Counted from the stretch's first letter, positions 47,882-61,624 are shown. The stretch is 64,000 nucleotides of DNA from Panax quinquefolius (GCA_020205615.1 CM035173.1:54323300-54387299), one strand, 5' to 3'. The notes: generated by a model from the letters alone, not told the origin. Program-made: numbers and translations.

Positions 47882-48600
47882 TAAACAAGATGAGACAAAT
47901 TAATAACAAACCCCTCAAATTTTTTATTTTAAGTCCTAAACGTTCAAAGATATTTGGAATATCGAACGTCGCCTTCTAGCATGATAAAATTAATAGAGTA
48001 TTAAATATTTAATATGAGTTTGTTGTGTCACCACACCAAAGGCAATAAAGTATTAAGTATTTAAGATGTTAATTTATCATTTTGATGCTTATAAAGAAAA
48101 TTGAATAAGTATTGTTTTGTTGTCACCACCAAAGGACGATATTTTCTTTTTTGAATATATGGAGTGCTAGGTTGGACTTAACTTTGATCATTTAGTTTGA
48201 TGGATGTGCACACACACTGACCATTATGATCTAAGAGGCAAAATACAAGGAGTCATTTATAGAATATAGTTGATGTAATTGGCAAGAGTTGTCTACCTAT
48301 TTATTTATATATAGTTTGTTGTGTCACCACAAGGCTATATACATTTGAAATGGGATCCTTATTCTCACTAGCAAATCTTTTATTAGATTTTGCCGAACTA
48401 TATAAGTGAGGTAATATAGTTGATGAAAATAATAGGAGATACCAATTTAAAACAAGACCTAAATTATTTTGGTAATTAATAAAAAAGATGTATGCTAAAA
48501 TGTTGTTAATTACAAATTCATTTATAGAATTTTACAATGTCTAAATTACTATCATCAACTGCGTAGCATATTAGATGTTATTTAACCCACCAAATTAAAT
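46300..48600. other. Long non-coding leader of element H with AT repeats
   Basis: About 2.3 kb without a credible gene. It contains about ten AAATAAAGGAGTTTATTT units (about 46890-47220), a (TA)n microsatellite (47819-47876), and three copies of TTTGTTGTGTCACCACA-like sequence (about 48018, 48113 and 48311). Confidence 0.7.
47819..47876. repeat. (TA)n microsatellite
   Basis: About 29 uninterrupted TA dinucleotides. The ORF across it (YIYIYI) is not a gene. Confidence 0.98.
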
Positions 48601-48639
48601 AGATTGGTTAAGGAATTTGAGAATAGTTCTCATGGTCGA

Positions 48640-49320
48640 AAGTTATCTTATGTCCTTAATAAGCCTATCCTCGCAATCGCTGCGATAATGCCTCCGAGGA
48701 AGATATTGCTACTTCTAGAAAGTGGCAAGATGATGCATGATTGGCTCAATGCATCATGCTCGCATCCATGAGTAACGAGCTTGAAATACAAGATGAAACT
48801 ATGGATGCTCCTACTATATTCCTGCACATCAAGTAGTTGATGGTTAGGAAAGTAGGACTGATAGATATCAGATATCTAAGGAGCTCTTCCGATCTAGAAT
48901 GACCAATGACACTACAGTACAGATAAAAGTCCTTAACATGATCAATTTGATTGAACAGTTAGGACAACGGGTTTGTCATGGATGGAGAGTTGAGCCAAGA
49001 TTTGATCTTGCACTCACTCCCAGACTCCTTTCATAATTGTTATGAATTTTTCATATGAACAAGCTAGATATCAGCCTCGCTGATTTGCTTAACATGTTGA
49101 AAAATGTTGAGAGTCACTTTCCAACCAAGAAAGACCATGTCTTACTGGTAGGGGCCAAAGGATCTTCTAAAAAAGAAGAATGATTCAAAGAAGGTAAACA
49201 GAAAGGCGAAAACAAAGGATAATAAGAACAAAACTGATACGGATAGCAAAGGAGTTTGCTTCCACCGCAATAAGCCCGGACACTTGGAAAGAAACTCATG
49301 AGAAGCATCTTGTAGAGGCT
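48640..49320 (+). pseudogene. gag: gag fragment of element H
   Basis: Several frames together give copia gag landmarks: FNMNKLDISLADLLNMLKNVE near 49055-49110, a Lys-rich linker, and a nucleocapsid knuckle CFHRNKPGHLERNS at about 49258-49300, in which the second Cys is Arg and the last Cys is Ser. Frameshifts and stops occur throughout. A protease scrap (STWVLDTDFGYH) follows at about 49400-49440, with the conserved Gly replaced. Confidence 0.8.
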
Positions 49321-49839
49321 AACCAAAGAAGCTTAGTGAAGTTTCGATTTACAAATACAAATTTGTTCATGATTTAAAATAAATTTTTTTCTTTAAGTCA
49401 AGGTTCTACTTGGGTATTGGATACCGACTTTGGTTATCATAAATATAGATTTATGAAGGACCAAGCGAAGAGAAAGCTAAACAAAGATAAGTAATCCTAT
49501 GTGTGAAAAATGAAACAAAGGTTCTTTGATTAACCATAGGAACTTATAGTTTAGCACTACCTACGGCAAATCTATTAAATCAATAAGTTGTTATTGTATT
49601 CCAGCCTCTCGTTGAAACATTATTTCTATTTTATTGTTGGACAATAAAATCTTTGGTATTATATTTAAGAACAATTGTTGTTCTATTTATAATAATAATG
49701 TTTTATGTAGAACTGGAATATTACTTAATAGATTTAGTATACTTGACTTACATGAAAAATTATTTTGCATATTGAACAAATTAGTATAAGAAAAAGGAGA
49801 TGATCATTCAAAGAGTTGAATGTGTGTATTTGCTGAAAT

Positions 49840-50610
49840 ACAAGTGTAAATTATTTGAAAGGTTCAAAGAATTCAGAAATGAAACAAATTGGCAAAGTAT
49901 TAAGATTCTTTGATTAGATCAAGGAATAAGTACTTGTGTAATAAGTTTCTAGATCATCTCAAATGGTTTTCTCATAATGGACGCCTCCTGATACGCAATA
50001 ATTGATTGATGTGTCTAAAAGGAAAAAATGTACCTTGTTGAACATGGTGCAATCCACAATGATTTTACCGACATTCCAGTATCCTTCTGGGTCATGCCCT
50101 AGAAATGGCTGCATATCTATGAAAATGGTAACCTCAAAATCCGGCCCCAAGACTCCATAAAAGTTATGGACAGGGAGGATTCCTAATCTTAAGTATGTTA
50201 AGGTAAGGGGTTGTCCAACTTATGTGAAAAGGTTTCAAAGGATAAGCTTGGGACAAGATTTTATAAGTGTCGATTCGTGGGACATCCTAAAGTAAGTTTA
50301 GGGTATATGTTCTATAATCCTACTTAGCAAAAGGTGTTTGTTGCGAAATACGCTGCCTTCTAAGATAAAGATGTTTATCATTGAAGGGGCTAGTGGGAGG
50401 ATTATAGATCTTGAAGAGTTCATGATCCACAAAACACTATAAGTTAAATAAGAGGAACCTGTAGATAGACCTATTGTACCACAACCGAATCATAAATCTG
50501 GAATAGAACCGAAGATACCTAGGAGGTATAGATTCATCATGGATGATGATGATGAGGTACGCATCATAGAAGATGATGATCCAGAGTTACATACGATGAG
50601 GTAAGAGTTC
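49840..50610 (+). pseudogene. pol: Integrase fragment of element H
   Basis: Translations show a core-like stretch (LFERFKEFRNE..QSIK), then the part after the core (LWTGRIPNLKYVKVRGCPTYVKR near 50160-50230) typical of copia integrase C-terminal regions, then an acidic linker (DDDDEVRIIEDDDPEL near 50535-50595) before RT. Catalytic residues cannot be placed with confidence. Several stops. Confidence 0.65.
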
Positions 50611-50614
50611 TAGT

Positions 50615-51500
50615 GTGTACAAAAGGGTCTGTGGGAGCGTCGTGAAATTTCTAGAATTATATGTTGATATACTACGGATGAGGAATTACATACCAATTCT
50701 ACAATCAGTAAAGATAAAGTTGTCTAAACATTCCTCCATGAATGATTTGGGAAGAGTATCGTTATTGGGGATGCAAATCTATATAGATAGATTTAAAAGG
50801 ATGCTCAACTTAACCCAAGGAACGTATATTCATTTGATGCTAAAGTCATTTAGCATGGCAAACTCCAATAGATGTCTCATGTTGATGAGCTATGGAGTGT
50901 ATCTCTCTTTATAGTCCTCACAGACTCCTGAAAAGAGAGACCGCATGAGTGACTATCATGTATGCAATGAAATATACAAGATCTAATGTTGATCGGTCAT
51001 ATTCTGGAGAAGATCACTGTAAGACAGTGAAACACATCTTAAAGTTCTTAACCGGCACTAAGGATGTGTTCATACATGGTGGGTCTGAATTAAAACTAGA
51101 GGGCTTTACAGACTCAAGTTTTTCAGATAGACCAAGACGACCGAAAATCCACTTTAAGGTAAAGTGTTACCTTGAACAGTGGTGTAGTGAATTTGAAAAG
51201 TTCCAAATAGCAAAAGGTTGCTGGTTTAGTGATAAAGACAAAGTATATAGCTGTAAATGAAGCTGCAAGTTGATTGTTTGGATGATAAGTTCATTACAGA
51301 ACTAGGAATAGTTCCTAAGTCTCATCATGGAACAAAACATGTGTTGTAGCACTTTCATTTGATTATAGGAATCATTGAAAGATGGGAAATCACTATAGAG
51401 ATAGTGAACTCTCAAAAACAACATTACATATCCATTAACTAAAGCTTATTCAAGAGCAGGATAATCGTCACTTAGAGAAGAAGAGTATGAGATACCATGG
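50615..51500 (+). pseudogene. pol: Reverse transcriptase and RNase H fragment of element H
   Basis: CVYKR..GSVVKFLELYVDIL corresponds to the copia RT catalytic YVDD region, here with one Asp lost. Then MNDLGRVSLLGMQIY, a thumb segment (RMLNLTQGTYI..), MYAMKYTR, and RNase H (HCKTVKHILKFLTGTKD, ELKLEGFTDSSFSD). The most N-terminal RT motifs are deleted. Stops are frequent after 51260, where remnants of the C-terminal part continue to the purine tract. Inactive. Confidence 0.85.
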
Positions 51501-51514
51501 CGATTGACTTTAGT

Positions 51515-51527
51515 GCAAGTGGGAGAT
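51515..51527 (+). other. Polypurine tract of element H
   Basis: GCAAGTGGGAGAT directly before the 3' LTR TGAAAGTAG; a common copia PPT form. Confidence 0.8.
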
Positions 51528-53408
51528 TGAAAGTAGTATGCACACAAGCCAATCATGTTTAATGATAAAGCATATACTTTGTAACAATCTTATTCATTTA
51601 TTAAATAAAAAGTATTAATTTATTAAAGGCTTTTAATTATCTACATGATGCTGTTTTATAATATGTGATAAACCCATAGTTTCAAGCAATGCTTTTAGAA
51701 TAATGATGATGATCATTCTAATGAGATCTAAATTCTTAGAAAGCTTAAAACCAAAATAGTTCCCAATCGTTGGATTACTAAATCGGGGATTAGTGAATCT
51801 GGATAGATTGGTACATACGTTGCTTGCTCATTGGATGAGGATGATTGATCTCGTGATCATTTGTGTGGACACTAAAGCAAGTATGTAGGTGCTTATTAGA
51901 GAATAAGTTCATCGAGACATTGGCTCATTAAGGAATACCTAATGGAGTTTTACTTGCTGTCAATTGGAATTCTGTAGTGATAGTAGTACAAGTGATCCTT
52001 GACTTGAGATCATCATAGTATCTTGTGTATGATGAGTTATACTTTGACTTATTCCTTAAGACCCTTAGGGTATATCAAAGGGTATGCTTGGGTATAATAA
52101 GTTGTATATGGAGATAATGTATGATCAATAAAGAATCTACTACTTCTAGTAAAAGAAGAGAAATGTCCTATGTGATTCGATAAATGACAACTCAAGAGTC
52201 CTTGGCCAAAAGCGTAATGAAATTAGAAAGGAGTTTCTAATTTGTATTATTTGAGTTGTGCATTTAAGAGTCGAAATACATATAATTAAATAAAATAAGA
52301 CTTGACAAAGAATTCCATGTCTTATATTTAATTGGGACATTGTATGGTGGAAGGATTGAATTGTCTGGTAACTATTTACTTAAAGGTTCTTTTATGATTA
52401 ATATTGAAATCTATATTATCCGAAAAGTCATTGATCGTTAGGAGGCTTATCCCTATTGTAGAATAAATATTATTTATTTAAATAAATTAATAGTTTAATT
52501 TATTTATTTAAATAAGATTAGAATTGTTCTAATTGATTTATTCACAACTAGTTTAATATGGAGAACCTAAAGGGTCACATCATAAAAGGAAGAATAATTA
52601 TTTAAGAAGTTAATGGCATAATCGTAATAATAAGTTAAGTATATTTAATTTAAACTATGTTGATAGAATAAATTAAATAGCTTAATATTTATTATTTAAT
52701 ATTTTGGAAATATTAAATATAAATTAATAAGAGGAGTCTTATTATTATTATTATTACTATTACTATTATTTAATTCCTAAAGGAGTTTGGGAATTAATTA
52801 ATAAAAGTACTCTCAAATATCCTAATAGGATTAGGAGGCAAATTAATTAAAAGAGTTTAATTAATTATTCCTAATAAGATTAGGGAGCTTAATTAATTAA
52901 AAGAATTTAATTAAATAAATAAAATCCAATTCCTTAATTGTTAAGGAGGGTTGCCTACATCTATAAATAAGAGGAGTCTTATTATGGGTGAAGGGTTTGA
53001 CACTTTCACAACACGTGAATACGTAATTTCAATAGTTGGGAGAGTATTCCTTTTCTATAGAGATAGAAATCTAGGGTTTTGCCAAACACCCATCTTCTTG
53101 AATCATTCTTCTTCCTTGGTGGATCACCTCTAGAGGCCAAACACTTGGATGGCTAACGTTGATCAAAGGAATGAACCAAACCCGGTGGATTCAAGTTGAA
53201 CGCAAAAAGGATTGGTGGTGAACTTGTACCTGAGGAAGCTCGGATCTTCAAGGGTATGATTCTTATTCTTTCTTTTTCGTTTAATTAATAATTGTGCATA
53301 AAGGGTGATCCGGATATATGGTTTGTAAAATTTTTAGAACTCTGATTTTACACGTTTCCGCTTTATTTTTGCAATTTGATTGCGTTCATGAATATTACAA
53401 ACCTTACA
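51528..53408 (+). mobile_element. 3' LTR of element H
   Basis: 1,881 bp, partner of 44397-46279; ends CCTTACA. TATAAATA at 52962-52969; (TTA)n tract at about 52738-52770. Confidence 0.94.
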
Positions 53409-53451
53409 AAATGTTGTAAAATTATTTGAGATAAACAATGTATATTTATAT

Positions 53452-54381
53452 TGTAAGATCCCGAATTTTATGAAATAAAAGTATTCCATTTTCTTATAAT
53501 TATTATTTTATTTAATAAATGGTTAAATTGATAAAATGATTAAAGTTAAGGGTGATATGTGAAAATTTTGCAAAGTAAAGCAGGTTGTTATAAAATATTT
53601 GTTTGGTCAGAGGATATTCTTTTTGTCGGGGAATATTCGTACGACAACACAATCATTGGTGGACCCCACAATAGAATTATCGTTGGAGTTAAAAAACGAC
53701 AAAATTATCTTTTTATAAAAATAACGGCGAAAGTTTTACCGTTAATTATTGAAATATCCGGTGATAAAAGTACAGTAATATGTGTGGTTGCATAGTAGCA
53801 CACAATATTGATTATTGATGCTTACGTAAGAAGTCACTCAGTTATACTCAATTATTGCTACAGTAATTGCTGTATAGTATTTCACATTATTGATTCAATT
53901 ATTGTCACAATATCATATGCACAATATTTTATATGATTAAATTAATAATTGAGACGATAAAGTTATTCATATTATTATTTATATTATTGAAGATGTCTAG
54001 AAAGTTCTGTCGAGAAAAGGGGTTTGGTCACCTAATTGAGCGCCAATAAGGAGAAATCGTTATTGGAAAGCCCCCTCTTTCCTGGGAATGATCTGATTGT
54101 CAATATTGTGAGTTATAATATTAGTGATGAATAATTGTTGAAAGATTAAAAAAAAATGTTGATTGAAGATAAAATAATTTGTAGTAAATATTTATTCAAT
54201 CTTTGATATAAATAAGAAGTCTGTTATGAGACGTTTGTTATAAATTTGGTTTATTCTATGGGGGCCCATATGTCATCATCTAAGAGTCACTTTTGCCAAT
54301 AGTACTTGCCTTTACCAGACATTGAACCACTTGTCGTTTCATATTTTAGGCGTCGAACCACTTGTCGTTTCACATTACAAG
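53452..54381 (+). mobile_element. Solo LTR D, right copy, 5' part
   Basis: TGTAAGATCCCG start preceded by TSD TATAT (53447-53451). It inserted in LTR C about 90 bp before that LTR's end. Broken at 54381 by E. The last part has two copies of a unit of about 30 bp (CGAACCACTTGTCGTTTCA), and E landed in this array. Confidence 0.9.
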
Positions 54382-57300
54382 TGTAAAGCCCCCAAATCCA
54401 GGTACTTGAAACCCAAACTCGGTGCTTCACGATACCATTTCTATGAGCGAAATAATACTAATAATAATAACAATAATGTAAATAACAAACTTAATTTACA
54501 TAATTATCAGAGTCTAGCTCCCAAGTACGTAACCTTTAATCATTCATTACATAGCATAATAGATAATATATATATATCATTATCTTAATAATATCAAACT
54601 ATTACATAAACTACCACAAATCTTATTTGGTTAGCTTTCCTTTTCCTTTGTTTCTGCATGAGCCTTCTAGTTCTTCACACTTAGCTGAAAATATTTAAAT
54701 TAAGCAAGGATGAGCATTTGAGTGCCTAGCAAGTAATAGCAATTATATATATAAACTGAAAGAATTTAAATGTTTTCTTTATACTACCCATCTACAATAA
54801 ATCAATAGTTGTGAAGTAATCTGAACCGATAATAATAACTTAACAACCCTCTTTCAAATATTTGAAACTACGTATTGGCTATAAATAGGGTTAAGGTGAC
54901 ATATTATGAACATTATTTTTATTTTCGAAAAGGTTAAATAGAACTTCATCTGTAAACCGTCATAACTTACGGGCACGGAGGGTGATCAGCCCGTTGTACC
55001 CTGTATTGATCAATACTACATGTAAAAATGATATTATCGTTCACTCTGGCTGCCTTGGGCACATAAAAATTTTCCCATGTTTGGGATGTTCATACTTGTC
55101 GGGGTTTCAAACCAAAGCAATTCGGTTGGATAATAGGTAGGTTTTATCTTGTTCAACAATAATCTATAATTCAACATATATATACGGGTAATTAACAAAG
55201 GTGTATCAACATATGATTAAATACAATGATTATCCAAGTGGGGACACTTGTATAACTAATTATAGAAATTAATGAACAAAATATATATCTGAATTACCAT
55301 ATACTAACATGTTGATAATCAATGAGCGTATATAATATAGGGTTAATAATCTGTACAGTAATAATATAATTCTAAAACATTCTTACTCATGTCCATTGCA
55401 TAAAGAAAATGCAAAGGTAGGATGATTGCTTGGTCTGCTGCTTATAAAATGCAACTTAGTTTTATCTTTTATATCACGACCTATCATTAATCAGATCATT
55501 CGTTCGATTAGAACAATATACTATAACACATAGTACTGCATTTGGTAGTTAGCACGAAACCTAATCACATTATCACACATGTTCAACAGTCATTGAATCA
55601 CAAACAAACATTAACATCATCAAAATATCTAAGTCTAGATCAATTTCTGAAACATGTCGGTGTACCGACAGCTTTATCGGGTAATTATCGAGTCTAAGAC
55701 TTAATAAACATTTATTATAATTTATCATGAATTTTCAAACACCGAAATCATTATCAAATAATTTAAATATTAAATAATTCTATTATCATTAATATTTTAT
55801 TAATATTAAAGTATTAATAAAATCATTGTCAAAATATTAAATTTATTTATAATAACATAAAATACTTTTAAAGTATTAATATTACCTTTAAATAAATTTT
55901 AAAATATTTAAAATCATTTTTAAATAATTACCATTAAAATTAAAATATTAATGTATTATTTATCAAAATATTAAAAGTCATTAATTATAACTTAAAATAT
56001 TTTTAATTCATTTATATCCTTTTAAATGATTTTAAATTATTAAAACTATTTATTTAATATAATTATTAAATAAATTTAATATCATTAATATTAAATTAAT
56101 ATTAAATTATTAATGAAATTATCCTTTAAATATTAAAAGTTATATCTTATAACTTAAAATATCTTTAAATACTTTATTTTCATTTAAAATAATTTTTATA
56201 ATAATAAAATCATTTTCAAACTAAATTATTTAATATAATTATTAAATAACTTTAATATCATTAATAATAATTAATTAATAAAATTTACCTTTAAATATTG
56301 AAAGTTATATTTTATAACTTCAAATATTTTAAATACCTTATTATTATTTAAAATGATTTTTAATATAATTAATCATTTTAATTAATTTATTTAATTCATT
56401 TATTAAATATCTAAATTATCGTTAATATTAATTTATTAATGAATTTCATCACAAAATAATAAAAGTCATTAAAAATAACTTAAAATATTTTCTTATACCA
56501 TAATATAATTTTAAATGATTTTTCAAGTATTAAAATCATTTTTAAATAATTTATTTAATATAAAAATTAAATACCATTAATATTTCAAAAATATTAAATA
56601 TTTATGAAATATATTAAAAACTCATTTTCAGACGTTGAAATAATTTTTAATAATTTATTTTGTATTTTTAATAATTAAAAAATAATTTTCTATAATTATT
56701 TAATAAAAATATAATTTTTATAAATAATCTGTTGCTAAAGACCACCTATAGCGACAAAACCGTCGCTATAGCTGTTCTTCATGTTCATCAAGAAAACCCA
56801 GAACTCATATGCAGCTATCATGGTTACTACTTTGACCAACTATTATTCTTAATCTGTGATGATTCAAGGCATTCTTAAGGTCAGATCTTAAAGTAATAGT
56901 GCATGACTACACCATTCAACAACAAACATAGTCAAATCATGCATAACCAAAGAGATCTAGGTACCCAAAGTAGCTGTTAGAGGCTGTTACTCATTTCTGG
57001 GTTGCCCAGAAATGAAGAACAGTTCGAGCATGCACCTTTGGGCTCCCACTACATGCTGATCGTGCAATGTTTTTGTGATATATAAGCTTCAGTGTGTAGC
57101 CAACATGTAGAACAACAGATCTATTACAAAACAACAACAAAATAATGAGATCTAGTCCGGTCAGACCTTGTCAGAAGTCACGCTCATGAACTTTCTGGGT
57201 TACCCAGAAAGCTCATCCGTGGACTTTCTGCTTGGTTTGGCCATCCCCCAATTTCAGTATGTTTGTGATAAAAGCGATCTAAGAGCATTAACATGTAGTA

Positions 57301-60300
57301 TAACTACCATACAATAACTGTATCACAACAACAAACACAAATCAACAACAATTTACAAGATCAGAGGCGTCAAAAGTCTTGTCAGACCATTTCTGGGCAA
57401 GATCTGGGTTACCCAAATTTTGTCCAGTCATGGTCGGTCAACGACCTTTAACTAAAAATATCTTGCAATCTGTTCAAGCTATGACCTTGATTCGAGATCC
57501 AGAGTAAAGATCGTATAACACACTTCAATATCCAACACTTAAAACACCAAAGCAATGAACATACTGAGATCTAGAAAGTCTGACATTCGGTTGTCAGACC
57601 ACAATAGAAAATTTTCCAGATTTTGAAAAATGCTAGATCTGAGCCTATAGATGTTGTGGATCCAACATCTATCAACCTAGATCATCATTATACACTACTA
57701 ACAACATGTTTAACACATAAAAACTAACATCTAACATAGCAACTAAGATCAGATTTTCAAGTTAGTTTTATACCTTCTATGAACAAGTTTTGATTCTAGG
57801 CCACTGATATGGTTATAGTTGTTAGTGGGGCTCGATTTGTGACTGATCTTAGCAAAGGATTTTGTGGGTTTTGAGTTGAGAGAGATAGGTTGAGGGTTTG
57901 TATAAAAATGAGCATGAATGTTCAATTTTTTTCTCTCTCAATCTATTTATAGAAGTCCAAGATACTTGTATTGTTGATATAGAGGTTGAGTGCTGGCAAT
58001 TATAGAGCACATGGGGTTAGGGGTGTTCACTGATAAAAAACCGGACTGAATCGATCCAAACCGAACCGGACCGAATACCGAAAGTCCCCAAAATAGAGAA
58101 CCGATACCGATACCGGTTGAGCCGGTATACTGAATCGATTAGCCAATTCGGTACCGGTTTTTACCTTAATAGAACCGACCCATTTTAAACAAAACTCAGC
58201 CCAATTTTTAACAAAAATCGGCCCAATAAAGAGCAGCCCAAACTTGTTTTTGAGCCAAAATTCGGCTAAAGGTCAAGTAGCCCATAACTTGTACCAAGCC
58301 CAATATAAAAAAAAATAAAAGACTTGGAAGTCTTTTTATAAGAAAAACTTTCTTAGACTTTTACAAAACAACCAATGTGGGACTTGGCGATTAAGGTCTC
58401 AAGAAAAACTTCACTTGATAGTCTTTTAAGAAGGAAAACTTCCTTAGACTTTTATAAAATAACCCATGTGGGACTTTTCTATTAAAATCACAATTGTAGT
58501 CTTTTTAGAAGGAAAACTTCCTTAGACTTTTATAAAATAATCAATGTGGGACTTGACTATTAAGATTTCACTTTCCTAATACTATTATAAGTGAACCAAT
58601 GTGGGACTTTTATAAGTCTTCCTTGGACTAGACTTTTATAAAATAATCAATGTGGGACTTGACTATTAAGATTTCACTTTCCTTAGACTATTATAATTGA
58701 ACCAATGTTGGACTTTTATAAGTCTTCCTTGGACTTTTACAAGTATGTGGGACTTGACTATTAAGATTTTCCAAAGTATGTGGGACTTGGACTTTTATAA
58801 GTGAACCAATGTTGAAATTGCTATTAAGGAAAACTTATGAACCAATATTTATAAGGAAAACTTCATTAGACTTTTATAAGTGAACCAATATGGGACTTGA
58901 CTATTAATGTTTAACTTTGAAGTCCTTTTATAAGAAAAAAACGATACTTAAACTTTTATAAGTGAACCAATGTGGGACTTAGATATTAAGGATTCACTTA
59001 GAAGTCTTTTTATAAGGAAAACTTCCTTAGACTTTTAGAAGTGAACCAATGTGGGACTTGACCTTAACTTGGTTCTCTTGTCTTACCAACATGGCATCCC
59101 ACATTGTTTGTGTTCTATTAATTACCTCTATTTTATAAATAAGGGAGACCACAAATTCAAACTTCATCAAGTCCTAAATACTCTTTTTTGTGTTATTTAA
59201 GCCAATTCTACAAGGCAAGTTAAAAAATTTATTTAAAAAAGAATTTGGATTTTGTCACTCGGTTCAATCCAGAAGATATAAGACCTATGAAATAGGTAAT
59301 CGAATCAAGGTACAAAAACCATTTATATCTAATCATCGGTCGACCCATTTTTTGATGCATCAATTGTCCGGTTCAGACCGGTCCAGTTCACCTTAAAAAC
59401 TGAAAATATCGATTTCAGTGAACACACCTACATGGGGTTGTTGGATTTGGTGAACAACTTCTCCTAAGGTCAAAACCTATATGTTAGCTTCTTTAATGCA
59501 CAAAAGGGCAATTTAGTCTTTTGGCTTGAGAATTTAATGGCATAAATGTAAACTTGGCAAACCCTTAGAATTTAATAGTATTTGTAGAATTTCCAATTAG
59601 GGTTTGTATAAAATAAAAATTTTAGATTCTAAAATTTATAATTAGGGTTTCCTTAATTAGATTAGGGTTCTAATTATACATGAACATTAGGGTATTATAT
59701 ACTAATTTTAATTAACCTTGCTAATTTAGCAATTAGGGCTTATAATTTTGGTAATAAGGGTTCCAAATCATAATTAGGGTTTATAATTCAAACATTAGGG
59801 TTTCTAGAAATTAATATATCCAAATGTTAATTAGGGTTAACCTAATTAATCATAAAATCATATATACACAGTTATATAATAGTCTTAAACTCACAATTGA
59901 GTTTCAATTTAGGGTTTCCAACAGTACAACTACGGTTTGACATAATACATCATAATTGACCAACCATTATTGGTCTACATATACGGTACATATTTACAGC
60001 ACTGAAATAAAATAATATTATAATAAATGTCATTAATCACATAACATAATTACTAAACAGATTTTTAAAGTCTCATTTGACTTCAAAACTAGAGTTTATC
60101 AGTAACATTAAAATTATTCCACATATTAACATTACACACATACAAGATACACACAGATAACAACGATAAATAATAATATAATGTTATTATTCTCATTCCT
60201 TGCTCCAAAACCAGAATTAGGGTTTGGATTCCATATCTGATTTTCTTGCATATACATACCATTACTAATCAAGTTAAATAATTAACTTAATTATTCTAAA

Positions 60301-60630
60301 ATAAATTCATATAATAAAATAATTATTATAATAATTCTATAATCATATCATATATTATTTAAATAATATAATAATCATATTTTCATGGAAAATAATTAAT
60401 AAAAATATTTTTACTATAAAATTAATTATTATAAGAATATAATTTATAATTATCAAAAATTCTAAAATAAAATCATTTATAAATATTCATGTAATAAATA
60501 TATTTTATATTCATCACATAAATACATACACATTATCTTGGCACATATTCCCTATATTTATTTTAATAAAAAAAATAATTTATACTCAAAATTTCTGATT
60601 TATTTGTATAAAAAATATCGGGTTGTTACA
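54382..60630 (-). mobile_element. Very long solo LTR E, right copy (6.2 kb)
   Basis: Reverse complement of 984-7195. Plus-strand ends TGTAAAGCCCCC and GGGTTGTTACA; TSD ACAAG (54377-54381) / ACAGG (60631-60635), the same one-mismatch pair as in the left copy, as expected if E was present before the duplication. TATA box (minus) at 57943-57951; hairpins at 56991-57015 and 57191-57211; AT-rich block at about 55700-56720; USE-like array at about 58320-59060; telobox motifs at 59565-60240. No coding capacity found. Confidence 0.78.
58320..59060 (-). promoter_or_regulatory. USE plus TATA module array, right copy
   Basis: Reverse complement of 2592-3315. It retains CAATGTGGGAC boxes and upstream (plus-strand) TTTTTATAAG at the same spacing. 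Some units differ from the left copy by point changes, so the arrays have diverged independently. Confidence 0.55.
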
Positions 60631-60969
60631 ACAGGCGTCGAACCACTTATTGTTTCACATTATAGGCTTCAAACAAATTTTCTTTTCACATCACCAATCG
60701 TCAAGCCACTTGCATCTTCCCATTGCAAGGGCTAAGCTAGAAATCTTCAATAAATATAAGCTTATTTCTTCTTTCATTCTCACCAATTTCATTACGACTC
60801 ACAAAAGAATTCTATAGAGAGAGAATCAGTTAGAAAGAAGAAGAATATTCTTTTACTACACTGTTGCAGTATCCAATCTCCTACTAAGGTAAGGGGTATT
60901 ATTTCGTTCGTATTCATGAAGAGAGTAATTTCTTTCAATACTCGTAAGGGTTGTTATTCCATTCTTTAT

Positions 60970-61160
60970 TATTCTGTTGGAATAACCTGTCTACGCGGAC
61001 TACCGCATGCATGGTGAAATCTTTTTGTTATTCCATTCTTTATTATTCCGTGGGAATAACCTGTCTACGCGGACTACCGCATGCCTGGTGAATAACCTTT
61101 CGTATTAATTTATTATTAAATTATGGAAATGATCTGTCTACACGGACTACTGCATGACAG
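60970..61160. repeat. GGAATAACCTGTCTACGCGG repeat, three units
   Basis: Three units of 65-75 bp, each with CTGTCTAC.CGGACTAC and .GCATG. The left-arm counterpart is 455-640. B1 and B2 have a single unit. Confidence 0.85.
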
Positions 61161-61624
61161 TTGAAAATCCATTTGTAGTTTCATATATTGTACATTTCAG
61201 ATTCCTAACTCTAAACATACTATGGTAAGTATTGCTTCTATAATTCTTGAAATGATCAGAAATTCTTTGATATTTGCTCTTCATCCAATATCTTTTCATG
61301 AAAATATTATTTTGAGCATTCTTGATAAGTTTTAACCTTTTCACGCCAGAGTACTATTCACAGGGTACTATTCCCGAAGTACTATTCACAGTGTACTATT
61401 CAACTGGGGTACTATTCATGATAAAAATTGATTTTTTTTATGTCCAAATCATTTTTGATACAATATTATTCTTGAATTTAACTCCACAAAGCAGTATCAT
61501 GTTGATAATTTAGACATTATTAAACTCTGAATAAATTTAAAGTCTTTAATAATTATCCTTGATTTCTTTTGATTAATGATTATATCATTGTCATCATCCT
61601 CATGCTTATATTGTGATGAAAGTC

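Larger units (their letters stand above)
44392..53413 (+). mobile_element. Ty1/copia element H, degenerate
   Basis: LTRs 44397-46279 and 51528-53408; PBS 46281-46292; purine-rich tract before the 3' LTR. TSD AAATT (44392-44396) / AAATG (53409-53413), one mismatch. The left arm, which lacks H, reads GGGAAATATTGTAC here. Internal 5.2 kb: a long leader with AT repeats, then gag, protease, integrase, RT and RNase H fragments in that order, with integrase before RT, which is the copia order. Many stops and deletions. Confidence 0.92.

Noticed and set aside
47746..47979. Membrane-protein-like ORF (YIYIYI run)
   Set aside because: Translation of a (TA)n microsatellite.
54322..54588. 88-codon ORF at the D/E junction
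   Set aside because: It crosses the insertion boundary at 54382, so it cannot be an ancestral gene; the Asn run is AT-repeat translation.
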